64,000 nucleotides of DNA from Bin5 sp965232575 (GCA_965232575.1 CBDDPZ010000009.1:310001-374000), one strand, 5' to 3'. Counted from the stretch's first letter, positions 25,897-34,300 are shown. The notes: generated from the letters alone by a model not told the origin. Numbers and translations: made by a program.

Positions 25897-26517
25897 GGGA
25901 TCTACCGAAACCGGGAGACTCTCTATTCGGCTTGTTTTTCTTTCCCCCTCAGACAAAGCCCTTTCCTGCACTTTTACAGGAAGACTCACCAGGGCTTCGA
26001 TTTGATAAGCTAGTCTCAGCACAATTCTCAGTTTGCCGACCAACTGCTTCAGCACTTGGCAAAAAGAAACTGCGCTGTCGGGAAACGCAACAGGCTCCTA
26101 CTGTAATCCGGCCGCTATATTCTCTCCTTCCTTACTTGATCTCCCTCCTATAGCTGGTTTCACTTTCTCTCACTCTCAAACCAGAATAAAGCACAACATC
26201 GAGTTGTGCAACTTGTGCCAATGATTTTTGTATTATGTTTATAATTTGTATAGGTTTTAGCCTGCCGAAGTCTATCTCTTGAAGGGAATTCACGGCCAAT
26301 CCCGAACGTGGCGTCACCGTGAGTGGGCGAATGTCTCCTACTCACTGTTCAACAGTACTCAGCGCCCAAGCTTTCTTACTAACTCGATCGATTTTCCTGT
26401 CGTCGAATTTTCGGATTTGTTAAACGGGAAGAAAGTGCGTAATATATCATAGTTTTATTGTTAGACACTGCGTTGGCAGGAAACGCAGCGTACGAGTACG
26501 AAGGGGTACATGTACCA
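25897..26517. other. Divergent regulatory region of the carotenoid cluster
   Basis: About 620 bases between the crtB promoter and the regulator start, AT-richer than its surroundings around 26180-26260. It holds a perfect palindrome with an extra half-site (26191-26218) followed by several -10-like sequences (TATTAT 26231-26236, TATAAT 26240-26245). I see no coding region. A further stretch at 26430-26460 is AT-rich and may hold the regulator's own -10. Confidence 0.5.
26191..26218. promoter_or_regulatory. Candidate operator: palindrome plus third half-site
   Basis: GCACAAC (26191-26197), five bases, GTTGTGC (26203-26209) form a perfect inverted repeat. A further copy, CTTGTGC, lies at 26212-26218, nine bases on from the second arm. 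It lies between the divergent crtB and MerR/B12 regulator genes, just upstream of -10-like sequences, so it is a natural binding site for that regulator. Binding itself is inferred. Confidence 0.5.
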
Positions 26518-27912
26518 ATGAGTACAGAAACGCCTTCATTCAATCTGAAAGCCGTTGTCCGAGAAACGGGCATCAAGGCGGAAACGCTGCGGGCATGGGA
26601 ACGCCGGTACGGGATTCCACGCCCGGCGCGAAGCTCGGGCGGGCACCGAATCTACTCTCGGCGGGACATCGATACTCTACATTGGTTGAATCGGTATCGG
26701 TTAGAAGGTCTCAGCATAAGTCGCGCAGCTGAACGCTGGCAGACTCTGGAAAGTGAAGGGCGTGACCCTCTTCAGGAGCAGGGGATAGCTCCCGACCTAT
26801 TCTTCTACGGAAACCGCTGGTCAGAAGCCTCGCCGTACGGAAGTGACGAAAGCGAAGATATCGACGACCAGATAGGCAGCGCCTGCGCCGAGTGGATGGA
26901 AGCCTGCATTGCCTTCGATGAATCTGAAGCGCAACGATTACTCTCCCAGGCTTTCGCCCTGTTTCCTGTCGAAACCGTCTGCCTTCACGTGCTCTGCGAG
27001 GGACTACGCCAGTTGGGAGAGGATTGGCACGTCGGCAAATTGACCGCTCAGCAAGTTGCCTTTGCCTCCGCCCAGGCCATGCAGCGTATCCAGGTCTTAC
27101 TGGGCTCCTCACCTCCTCCAATCCGACCCGGCCTGGTACTGATGGCTTGCCCCCCCAGAGAACATCACACCTTCGGTTTGGTACTCTTGCAGCTCATACT
27201 AAAGCGAAGAGGGTTTGGGACCGCTTTTTTGGGAGAAACTCTCTCTCTATCCGAGATGAAAGTCACGCTGAAAAAAATACAGCCCGACCTCGTCGTCCTC
27301 GTTTCCCAGCAGCTTCGATCGGCCGGTAGTCTGTTGGATATGTGTGAACTGACTATCCGGCAAGATGTGCCGGTTGCGTTCGGAGGACGCATCTTCAATC
27401 TCTCAGGGGTTATTCGACGCCGCGTTCCAGGCGAATTCCTCGGCACGGATCTGATGCAGGCGGGAAGCAAAGCCGAATCCCTGCTTGCGGCGCCAGGTCT
27501 TCTAAGCAGGCCAGTCCCACAGAGCAACAGCTTCGAAGGCCTTATTGCCAGTTATGGGGCCAACCTGCATCGAATCTCTGCCCGCATATTGGATGGGGAA
27601 CGGGGAAGTCCTCCGGATTGGGCGCGGGTGGGGAGGCCTTCTTTCAGCATAAACAGCTCAATGATGTCAGCCCTGCGTTTCGGTGACCTTGCGCTGATCT
27701 CTTTGGAAGCGGAGTGGATTTGCACTTTCCTGGAGTCCCGAGGCTATCCATTCACAATGCTGGAAGAGTACTTGAATCTAGGCTCCTCTGCCGTCCGGGC
27801 CGTCCTTGGCGGCGAGGGCGACCCCATCGTTGAAATGTTGGAAACGCTTCATAGAGATGTGCGCCAGTGCTTCGACGAGAACTTAGGTCGAACAGTTTTC
27901 CGCTTCGATTAG
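26518..27912 (+). CDS. MerR-type regulator with B12-binding domain (CarH/LitR-like) and C-terminal extension
   Basis: The ATG at 26518, preceded by AAGGGG, gives 464 residues. A MerR helix-turn-helix (about 8-78, AETLRAWERRYGIPRP) is followed by a linker, a four-helix segment (about 118-200) and a cobalamin-binding domain (about 206-325) with EHHTFG at 215-220. This is the ExHxxG motif whose His217 would ligate cobalt. In CarH photoreceptors a Wx9EH motif covers the upper face of adenosylcobalamin. Here Trp170 is kept but the EH pair is Val-Ala (180-181). About 130 extra residues follow the B12 domain (335-464), which standard CarH lacks. Position beside crtB and the cyclase gene implies control of carotenoid synthesis, but light response through CarH chemistry is uncertain. 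Confidence 0.85.
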   Translation: MSTETPSFNLKAVVRETGIKAETLRAWERRYGIPRPARSSGGHRIYSRRDIDTLHWLNRYRLEGLSISRAAERWQTLESEGRDPLQEQGIAPDLFFYGNRWSEASPYGSDESEDIDDQIGSACAEWMEACIAFDESEAQRLLSQAFALFPVETVCLHVLCEGLRQLGEDWHVGKLTAQQVAFASAQAMQRIQVLLGSSPPPIRPGLVLMACPPREHHTFGLVLLQLILKRRGFGTAFLGETLSLSEMKVTLKKIQPDLVVLVSQQLRSAGSLLDMCELTIRQDVPVAFGGRIFNLSGVIRRRVPGEFLGTDLMQAGSKAESLLAAPGLLSRPVPQSNSFEGLIASYGANLHRISARILDGERGSPPDWARVGRPSFSINSSMMSALRFGDLALISLEAEWICTFLESRGYPFTMLEEYLNLGSSAVRAVLGGEGDPIVEMLETLHRDVRQCFDENLGRTVFRFD

Positions 27913-27973
27913 TGCGAACCGGGCCCGAATACGTAGGCCCCGGCGTAGCTACTCTGCCGGCTGTGCAGCAACA

Positions 27974-28765
27974 ATGGCCTACTTGGATTTTCTGTCAGTT
28001 TACATCGGCATTCCCGCCCTCTTCTTGGTGCTTCTCAATACATTGCTTCGCAGAAAAGGGCGTGCGCTTCCTTCTTCGCTGCGGGCCTGGCCTGCCTTAA
28101 CAGTAGTTGGTGGACATGTGCTGCTGGCACTCCTCTACACTACGCCTTGGGACAACTATCTGGTCGCGACAAAAGTTTGGTGGTACAACCCGGACCTCGT
28201 GCTCGGGATCACCTTTGGCTACGTACCCTTCGAAGAGTACCTGTTTTTTGTTGGACAGACCATGCTATTGGGCCTGGCGTTTCTGGCGGCCGCCCTCCTA
28301 TCGCCGCAGCCGGCCCTCCCCTTTCGTTCACGGCCCCAGCTCCGTTTGTGGTCGGCCGGGCTGACTCTGGCTGTCTGGCTGTTTGGACTATCTATGCTGG
28401 GATTGGAGCATCGCCCGGGCACCTATCTGGGATTGGAACTGGCTTGGGGGATGATACCGCTCTCAATTCAACTGACTTTCGGAGCCGACATCCTCTGGCA
28501 CTACCGAAGCCCGGTCCTTTGGACGCTCTTACCGGGAACCCTTTTCCTGTCGCTCGCGGATGCCATTGCAATCCACTCTGGGACCTGGACGATTGACCCC
28601 CAGCAGTCTTTGGGCGTCGTCTTTGGCGGAATACTTCCTTTGGAGGAGTTCATCTTCTTTCTTTTGACTACGTCGATGGTCGTGTTTGGAGTGACCCTGG
28701 TGATTGCCAAACAAAGCCACGAAAGGGCCCACTGGATCCCAATCGGGCTGAGGAATCCACAATGA
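27974..28765 (+). CDS. Lycopene beta-cyclase, fused CrtYc-CrtYd type
   Basis: A 263-residue membrane protein made of two related halves, as in the archaeal and fungal fused forms of the heterodimeric actinobacterial cyclase. Each half holds the PxEE motif: VPFEEYLFF at 84-92 and LPLEEFIFF at 221-229. TPWDNYLV at 57-64 is also conserved in the family. It cyclises the psi ends of lycopene to beta-ionone rings; one-sided action would give gamma-carotene, the substrate expected for the downstream CruF-like enzyme. It follows the regulator gene by 61 bases and overlaps the next gene (ATGA). Confidence 0.88.
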   Translation: MAYLDFLSVYIGIPALFLVLLNTLLRRKGRALPSSLRAWPALTVVGGHVLLALLYTTPWDNYLVATKVWWYNPDLVLGITFGYVPFEEYLFFVGQTMLLGLAFLAAALLSPQPALPFRSRPQLRLWSAGLTLAVWLFGLSMLGLEHRPGTYLGLELAWGMIPLSIQLTFGADILWHYRSPVLWTLLPGTLFLSLADAIAIHSGTWTIDPQQSLGVVFGGILPLEEFIFFLLTTSMVVFGVTLVIAKQSHERAHWIPIGLRNPQ

Positions 28766-29544
28766 AATCAGTGACTGCACCCCGAACTTGCATTTTGCTG
28801 CTGGCTCTGCTCTCAGCCTTACTCATTTCAGATGCTGCCCTCGCTCATCAACCGTTCTTTGAGGATGCGGACACAACTGCCAGCACCCCAATCTCGGTCA
28901 CCGACCCAGAGATTTCAACAGCTCTGTTTTCTACTTTAGATAGGCCCGGAGACATCGACTACTTTAGATTTACCGTTTCCGCCCGACAGACAATCGAAAT
29001 CGGGATGACTATCCCGCAGATCGAGGGACAAGAGCAGTTCGCCCCTACCATAGGTGTTATTGCAACTGGACTGGAGCGTGATTCAGTTTCAAAACTGCCG
29101 GCCGATGCCCTCGCACTCGTATCGGGTCAGAAGGGAGCAGTAATGATAGAAGCGGTTGAAGCTACGATCTTCTTCGAACCGTTCAGCCGTACCGCCTATT
29201 GGCAGCGGCAACGCCGTCGAATCACATTTCCTACTCAAGGCGAGGTAATAGTAGTAGTCTGGCATCCTCAGGAATCCGTTGGCCGTTACGCGTTAGTCGT
29301 CGGCCAGCAAGAAGTGCCGGGCGGAGACGCTGCATTCGCGCGCAAATTGAAAGACTACTGGACGCCCGTTGCGCTTCCTCAGGCGGCTGATACCGACACC
29401 CCTGACGTAATCAGCACAAGTCCTACCCAAGTGGATCCGACTCCCCGTTCAGTTGCATCTGATTCTGGTTCGTCTACGCCCCGCTGTTCATGGCTTATGC
29501 AGCTTCTGGCTTCCCTGTTAGGGACGAGAGATCGTTGCCAATGA
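28762..29544 (+). CDS. Exported protein of unknown function in the carotenoid operon
   Basis: A 260-residue protein with a clear signal peptide (cleavage probably after ALA near 28). The mature start is HQPFFEDAD, and DRPGDIDYFRFTVSARQTIEIGMTIPQ near 52-78 resembles bacterial pre-peptidase C-terminal-like beta domains. A Thr/Ser/Pro-rich stretch (about 205-240) precedes a short hydrophobic tail (WLMQLLASLLG). It overlaps the cyclase gene at its start and the CruF-like gene at its stop, so it is tightly co-translated with carotenoid enzymes. I do not recognise a function; it may be a surface or membrane-associated factor. Confidence 0.7.
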   Translation: MKSVTAPRTCILLLALLSALLISDAALAHQPFFEDADTTASTPISVTDPEISTALFSTLDRPGDIDYFRFTVSARQTIEIGMTIPQIEGQEQFAPTIGVIATGLERDSVSKLPADALALVSGQKGAVMIEAVEATIFFEPFSRTAYWQRQRRRITFPTQGEVIVVVWHPQESVGRYALVVGQQEVPGGDAAFARKLKDYWTPVALPQAADTDTPDVISTSPTQVDPTPRSVASDSGSSTPRCSWLMQLLASLLGTRDRCQ

Positions 29545-30407
29545 GCTACCGCCGGCTAGCTCTCAACTGCGGAACGGTTGAAACCATTCCCCAAAATAGT
29601 GTCCTTCTTCTAAGCAAGTTGCGCGACCAGATGAATGTGAGCAGTCGCGTTCTGCTCGGCCTTTGGTTGCTCCTGATGATTCTGATCCCCCACATTTTTC
29701 GCTTAGGGGATCGACCTACTCTCCTCGTTGCCCTGTCACTCTCGATCGCTGTCCAGGTTGGCCTGCTTCTCAGCCTCCTCCTTCCCACCTTGAAAGGACA
29801 AGCAACCTTCAGAATCGGAATCTTGGTGGTCGCGATAGCATGGTTGGTCGAGTTCATTGGCCACAAGACCGGATTGCCGTTTGGCCGCTATACTTACACT
29901 GACGCTCTCTGGCCCCAAATAGGAAAAGTTCCCATACAGGTTCCCGCCGCGTGGCTCATGATGCTGCCCCCGGCCTGGGCTGCCGGGACGGCTATCTGCA
30001 CGAAGATGTATAGCGCAGACCACCCCCTCAATTGGATGAATAAGGCAGCCTCCTCGCTTACTTCTGGACTGGCATTCACAGCCTGGGACCTGTTCCTTGA
30101 TCCGCAGATGGTAGCCTGGGGCATCTGGCGTTGGGAATCGCCTGGCAGCTACTTCGGCGTACCAGTTATCAACTTTATCGGCTGGACTCTTATTGCTGCC
30201 GTCGTTTTGTTTATTCTATCAAGCTTCACTCACTCCAAGTCGCTTCCGGTAGAAGCTCTCCTCCTTGTCTATACGACAGTCTGGCTGCTGAATACGGTGG
30301 GCTTGGGCTTTTTCTTTGATCAGCCCGGTGCCGCCGCGGCCGGTTTTGCCGGAATGGGGATTTTCGTTGCCGCGTCATGGCGGCAAGTCCTTGCCGCTCC
30401 CAAATGA
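29541..30407 (+). CDS. Carotenoid biosynthesis protein (CruF-like, DUF422)
   Basis: A polytopic membrane protein of about 288 residues with WLVEFIGHKTGLPFGRYTYTDALWPQIGKVP and GLAFTAWDLFLDPQMVAWGIWRWE, hallmarks of the DUF422/CruF family. CruF hydrates the psi end of gamma-carotene (C-1' hydroxylation), and related proteins hydrate bisanhydrobacterioruberin. The start at 29541 overlaps the previous stop (ATGA). An ATG at 29631 would remove 30 residues before the first helix and is possible. The product would be a tertiary alcohol ready for glycosylation by the GT2 gene two positions downstream. Confidence 0.85.
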   Translation: MSYRRLALNCGTVETIPQNSVLLLSKLRDQMNVSSRVLLGLWLLLMILIPHIFRLGDRPTLLVALSLSIAVQVGLLLSLLLPTLKGQATFRIGILVVAIAWLVEFIGHKTGLPFGRYTYTDALWPQIGKVPIQVPAAWLMMLPPAWAAGTAICTKMYSADHPLNWMNKAASSLTSGLAFTAWDLFLDPQMVAWGIWRWESPGSYFGVPVINFIGWTLIAAVVLFILSSFTHSKSLPVEALLLVYTTVWLLNTVGLGFFFDQPGAAAAGFAGMGIFVAASWRQVLAAPK

Positions 30408-30991
30408 ATTTCATTCTCTGGGCACTGACTGCCTATCTCTGTGGAAGCTTGCCCTTTTCGGTCTGGCTAGGCAGTCTCCTCTTGAGAAAGGAGATTCGAC
30501 AGTTCGGTGATGGCAATCCCGGTGGCACAAATGTGATTCGCGCCGGGAGCAGGCCGCTAGGCCTTGCCGTCATCTTCCTTGACGGGCTCAAAGGCTTATT
30601 GCCGGTGCTTGCCGCCCAAGAGATCGCAAACCTGCAGGGTTGGGCGCTGGCAGCCGTGGCATTGGGTGCTGTAGCAGGACATGCTTACTCGATCTTTCTC
30701 CGCTTCCGGGGCGGGAAGGCGGTAGCTGTCACTTTCGGAATCTGGGCCGGACTGACCGGTTGGAGCACACTATTCCTCCTCGGTGCGCTGCTGCTGTTAG
30801 CCTACTTTACGATCTCGATCGATGGTTGGGCGGTAATCTGCGCCTTCCTTGGTCTGCTGGTTTTCATCGCACTGACCGGTACAGTTGGCGCATACCTGCC
30901 CGTCTGGATCGGCAACGGCCTGATTCTCGCCTGGAAACACCGCCTCGACCTGGCTCAGCGGCCAGAGATTCGACTTCCTGTTCTGCGATGA
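30404..30991 (+). CDS. PlsY-family acyl-phosphate acyltransferase in the carotenoid operon
   Basis: The ATG at 30404 (overlapping the previous stop) gives 195 residues with about five membrane segments. PlsY motifs are visible: FGDGNPGGTNVIRAGSR near 36-52, and GHAYSIFLRFRGGKAVAVTFG near 88-108. PlsY normally transfers an acyl group from acyl-phosphate to glycerol-3-phosphate in phospholipid synthesis. Here it lies between CruF-like and glycosyltransferase genes and overlaps both by 4 bases. It may be the ordinary PlsY gene placed here, or an acyltransferase recruited to esterify a carotenoid glycoside, the role of CruD in green sulfur bacteria. I cannot choose from sequence alone. Confidence 0.85.
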   Translation: MNFILWALTAYLCGSLPFSVWLGSLLLRKEIRQFGDGNPGGTNVIRAGSRPLGLAVIFLDGLKGLLPVLAAQEIANLQGWALAAVALGAVAGHAYSIFLRFRGGKAVAVTFGIWAGLTGWSTLFLLGALLLLAYFTISIDGWAVICAFLGLLVFIALTGTVGAYLPVWIGNGLILAWKHRLDLAQRPEIRLPVLR

Positions 30992-32118
30992 TAGTTCTGC
31001 TTCTAATCCTTGCCTCCGCCGCGCTGTCTGGAATGATTCTGATCCTTCTGGCAAACTTGTTGACATTTCCTAATCTTAAGGACAGCAACGCCTCCGGCAG
31101 CGCTGCCAAAGTCTCAGTGCTGGTCCCGGCGCGAAATGAAGCTGCCGTCATTGATGCCTCGGTAAGAAGCGTGCTGCATCAGTCCTATTCCCATTTGGAG
31201 TTGCTCATCCTGGATGATGAGTCCGAAGATGGCACCGGCAAGGTTGCGGTTAAAGCCTCAGAAAATGACGACCGCCTTCAGATAATCAAAGGCAGGCCCA
31301 TTCCTCGCGGATGGCTGGCAAAAAATTGGGCTTGTCAGCAACTGGCCGAGCAAGCGAGTGGAGAGATTCTCGTCTTTACCGACGCCGACGTACATTGGCA
31401 TCCTCGTGCTCTTTCCTCTTTGCTATGCGAAGTTGAACGCAGCGGCGCCGACATGCTCGCCGTTATGCCTACCCAACAGACTGAATCCTGGCCCGAACGC
31501 CTCTGCGTCCCCCTCATGGCTCTCGCAATCCATGCCTACCTGCCGGCGGTCGCCGTCCATCGTTCCTCATACCCGCTGCTGGCAGCTGCCAATGGCCAGT
31601 GCATCACCTTCTACCGTAAAGCCTATGACAGTTTGGGGGGCCATGCCTCCGTGAGAAAAAATATACTGGATGACATCGGACTGGCCCGCTGTGCAAAAAG
31701 AGCCAGACTGAGTCTGCGCATGGCCGAGGCCGACGGACTCATCACTTGTCGCATGTACCGAGACTGGCAATCCGTGCGCGACGGCTATGCGAAAAACATT
31801 CTCACCGGGTTCGGCGGCCCCGCCGGCTTAATTGCCGGCACACTCTTCCACTGGGTTGTGTTTCTTGCCCCGTGGGGCCTGCTTGGGCTTGGATTCGCAG
31901 GCGTGCACGTCCCCTGGCATCCGTATTGGGCGCTGCTGCTCGTCTGCGCCGGTTTCTTCGTTCGGGCCATATCAGCGTGGCGCACCAGGCAGCGCGCAGC
32001 TGACGCGCTTCTGCTGCCCATCGCCGTGTTGCTGATGACCGGCATCGCGGCCCAGTCGTTATGGTGGCACTGGCGCTATGGAGGACCTCTGTGGAAAGGT
32101 CGCCGCGTAGTAACTTAA
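30988..32118 (+). CDS. Family 2 glycosyltransferase (CruC/CrtQ-like)
   Basis: Starting at the ATG that overlaps the PlsY stop (30988), the protein has 376 residues. It has an N-terminal membrane helix, a GT-A domain opening VSVLVPARNEAAVIDASVRSVL, DDESEDGT and the metal-binding FTDADVHWHP, then two or three C-terminal membrane helices. DDIGLARCAKRARLSLRMAEADG fits the acceptor-side region of carotenoid glycosyltransferases such as CruC and CrtQ. It likely attaches a sugar to the hydroxyl made by the CruF-like enzyme. A much longer frame beginning at 30640 overlaps PlsY and is not used. Confidence 0.85.
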   Translation: MIVLLLILASAALSGMILILLANLLTFPNLKDSNASGSAAKVSVLVPARNEAAVIDASVRSVLHQSYSHLELLILDDESEDGTGKVAVKASENDDRLQIIKGRPIPRGWLAKNWACQQLAEQASGEILVFTDADVHWHPRALSSLLCEVERSGADMLAVMPTQQTESWPERLCVPLMALAIHAYLPAVAVHRSSYPLLAAANGQCITFYRKAYDSLGGHASVRKNILDDIGLARCAKRARLSLRMAEADGLITCRMYRDWQSVRDGYAKNILTGFGGPAGLIAGTLFHWVVFLAPWGLLGLGFAGVHVPWHPYWALLLVCAGFFVRAISAWRTRQRAADALLLPIAVLLMTGIAAQSLWWHWRYGGPLWKGRRVVT

Positions 32119-32159
32119 ATCGGGCCGAAAATGAGCATAGCATCGGATCCAACAACCTC

Positions 32160-32858
32160 ATGCCCCCATTGGAAGAAACAAGCCTGCATGTATGGATCCT
32201 AGATCTTGATGTGGATCGAAAGTCCCTCGCCCTGCAGGAGGAAATGCTTTCTGCTGAAGAATGGCGAAAGGTCAGGCGCTATTCTTCACGCCGGTTGGCC
32301 CGCCGCTTCATCGTCCGGCGCGGCTTGCTTCGCCGGATCCTCGGCCAGTACCTGAATCTGGAACCCCTTGACATCAGATTCGTTTACAACGCTCACGGCA
32401 AACCCTTCCTCGCCCCTAAACTATCCCCCGATCTGCAGTTCAATGTCTCCGATTCGGGCGAAAAAGCAGCACTTGTAGTCGGTCTGGGGGAGCCTGTAGG
32501 CATCGATATTGAACGTCTGAGAACTATCCAGGATGTTAGCAGCCTGGAGTCCAAGGGCTCGTCCCTGCGTGGGACAGAGGACGCGAAGAGCTCGGCAGTG
32601 ACTGAACGCAGTATCGAATTCTTCCGGGCCTGGACCCGTCGTGAAGCCCTAGCCAAAGCTGAGGGCGTCGGGCTGCAAATGATCACGGGGAAGTTTTATT
32701 TCGCTGACCTGGCAGAATACACGCCACCCTCTTACATCGCAGCCAGTTCCCTCCCAAAAAGAGGCTTTCACCTTCACCCTCTTACATTGCCTTTTGGGTA
32801 CGTCGGCACCTTGGCCACTCGCCTGAAAACGCCGAAATTCGATTATTGTTCCTCGTAG
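32160..32858 (+). CDS. 4'-Phosphopantetheinyl transferase (Sfp-like)
   Basis: The ATG at 32160 gives 232 residues. Sfp-type motifs are GIDIERL (114-120, Mg2+ binding) and FFRAWTRREALAKAEG (154-169, the WxxKEAxxKxxG motif with an Arg for the first Lys). The usual FNLSHS reads FNVSDS (94-99), a His-to-Asp change. It transfers phosphopantetheine from coenzyme A to carrier proteins. No polyketide or non-ribosomal synthetase lies in the window. It ends the carotenoid operon, 41 bases after the glycosyltransferase stop. It may serve fatty-acid or other carrier proteins and be here by chance. Confidence 0.85.
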   Translation: MPPLEETSLHVWILDLDVDRKSLALQEEMLSAEEWRKVRRYSSRRLARRFIVRRGLLRRILGQYLNLEPLDIRFVYNAHGKPFLAPKLSPDLQFNVSDSGEKAALVVGLGEPVGIDIERLRTIQDVSSLESKGSSLRGTEDAKSSAVTERSIEFFRAWTRREALAKAEGVGLQMITGKFYFADLAEYTPPSYIAASSLPKRGFHLHPLTLPFGYVGTLATRLKTPKFDYCSS

Positions 32859-32951
32859 CGTCATTGCGTTTGATAGAAAACGGACTCAAGTCGCTTCAAA
32901 GCCCCTTACTGTTCGCCGGCATCTCTGACGCCTTCTTTTCCACCCCTTGAG

Positions 32952-32982
32952 TTGGGAACTGCAAAAAGGTTTACGGTATAAT
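32952..32982 (+). promoter_or_regulatory. Possible promoter for the small gene at 33034
   Basis: TATAAT at 32977-32982 lies 19 bases after TTGGGA (32952-32957). The -10 is perfect, the -35 and spacing are weaker. The start site would be about 45 bases before the ATG. Confidence 0.45.
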
Positions 32983-33033
32983 GACGACTTGGAAGTAGGG
33001 TTGCCCAATCCGAGACCTCGAAGGACAAGAATA

Positions 33034-33324
33034 ATGGCAAAACGCAGTCGAAGACGCCGACACAGCCCAAGCAAGGCCAATCCCCGCAGTTTCAGCGAAC
33101 TGCGCGCCGGTAGGGAGCGTGAGGAGGATTCAACTCCAGCGGATCCTTCTCAAAGCGAGCCTCAGACATCGGAACGCCTCGCTCAGTCGGCGCCTAGTCA
33201 GGCAGGCAGAGTTCAGACCGACTGGAACGTAGAGTACAGTCGGGTCTTCTCTGACTTGAAGCAGTTGTTGATCGTCTCTGCGGCACTCTTTGCGTTGATG
33301 ATTGTTGTAGGGCTGTTCCTCTGA
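33034..33324 (+). CDS. Small basic protein with C-terminal membrane anchor
   Basis: From the ATG at 33034 the protein has 96 residues. It has a very basic N-terminus (AKRSRRRRHSPSK), an acidic and Ser-rich middle, the segment DWNVEYSRVFSDLKQLL and one membrane helix at the C-terminus. Proteins of this plan (short, basic head, tail anchor) are common as hypothetical genes in Chloroflexota. Function unknown. The basic head would be cytoplasmic and could touch nucleic acid or ribosomes; this is inference. It has its own likely promoter and converges on the next gene. Confidence 0.6.
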   Translation: MAKRSRRRRHSPSKANPRSFSELRAGREREEDSTPADPSQSEPQTSERLAQSAPSQAGRVQTDWNVEYSRVFSDLKQLLIVSAALFALMIVVGLFL

Positions 33325-33362
33325 CGGCTGCTCTCAGCCTTCCCTCTCCGGGAGTCTCCAAT

Positions 33363-34037
33363 TCATATGGCCCCTTGCCGAGAGGGTTGGTTCCACAGAA
33401 GGATGATCCGAATACCCAAGTGAAGAAGGCAGCACAGCCAAAAGCTCTGGGTGACGAGGAAAAGGCTCGAGGTTGTCACCAGGACCAGTGTCGTCATCAG
33501 CCGGTCCGATAGGGGTATAGTCTGAATATAGATTCCCGGCAGTGAAATGGCAGCGCCGATCCATACCGCCCAGTACTGTGGAGTAAGCGAAGTAGATGCG
33601 AACAAGTGCAGAAGTTCCCAAACCGCCCCGCGCAGAAAGCACCAGTGGAACTCCTGGGCGCAACTCTCAATGAGAGATGGACTCCAGGATCGGCCGGTCA
33701 GTGCGACGGCACTGAATGGATCTGTATCGGTGTGTAACCAGATGCGAATCAGGACAAGGAGGACCAGCAGACCCGCGAGCACGACAATGCCTACAGTGTA
33801 TCGCGAATCCCTTCCCATATCTGTCAGCCCCATCAGACGGGGGGACAGTCCCCCCAGAATCAGCCCAAAGTACGGGACCTGGACCCATTGCACAACCCGC
33901 ACCAGTCGTTCTAGTTCAGGGGCAACCAGGCGAGTAACGAAAGTCGCTGTGCCGGCGAACATGAAGCTCACCGCCAGCCATAGAGCCGCACGCGCCGGAG
34001 ATGCAGTAAGTTGCTCTAACAGCCATGTACCAACCAT
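33363..34037 (-). CDS. Polytopic membrane protein, possibly CPBP-related
   Basis: A 224-residue protein with six or seven hydrophobic segments. QEFHWCFLRGAVWELL near 128-143 recalls the first motif of CPBP intramembrane proteases, where EExxxR is usual, and LCCLLHLGIRIILLW near 200-214 resembles the later His motif. The first motif has only one acidic residue at the expected place, so catalytic activity is doubtful. The hydrophobic pattern and gene spacing support a real gene. It is divergent from the 64-residue membrane protein at 34066. Confidence 0.6.
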   Translation of the reverse strand: MVGTWLLEQLTASPARAALWLAVSFMFAGTATFVTRLVAPELERLVRVVQWVQVPYFGLILGGLSPRLMGLTDMGRDSRYTVGIVVLAGLLVLLVLIRIWLHTDTDPFSAVALTGRSWSPSLIESCAQEFHWCFLRGAVWELLHLFASTSLTPQYWAVWIGAAISLPGIYIQTIPLSDRLMTTLVLVTTSSLFLVTQSFWLCCLLHLGIRIILLWNQPSRQGAI

Positions 34038-34065
34038 TTTTGGATACTAGCGAAATCGATCTCCC

Positions 34066-34260
34066 GTGACCATCCGACGAATTCTGCTGGTAATTCTTCT
34101 GCTTGTCCTCATCATCCTGATAAAGCCAAAGACCGTCTGGTCAGAATTCAGACGAATCCGCGGACAGTGGAATACGATCCTGACCCTGTTGGTGATCGTG
34201 GTCGCCATTTATTTTGCGTTTGGCCTCTGGAGGGCTTACGTCAGTGGAGGGATTCCGTAG
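34066..34260 (+). CDS. Small two-helix membrane protein
   Basis: A 64-residue protein starting at GTG 34066, with membrane helices at about 5-20 and 38-55 separated by a basic loop (KPKTVWSEFRRIRGQWN). Its hydrophobic pattern suggests a real gene, but I know no family. It lies 28 bases from the divergent membrane protein gene and is followed by an inverted repeat. Confidence 0.5.
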   Translation: MTIRRILLVILLLVLIILIKPKTVWSEFRRIRGQWNTILTLLVIVVAIYFAFGLWRAYVSGGIP

Positions 34261-34300
34261 AATCCGGCCGCCGGAGTTCGGCTGTTAGGAGAAACTCGCT

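Noticed and set aside
33363..34037. CPBP intramembrane protease assignment
   Set aside because: The expected double-Glu motif is incomplete, so I list the protein only as a membrane protein possibly related to that family.
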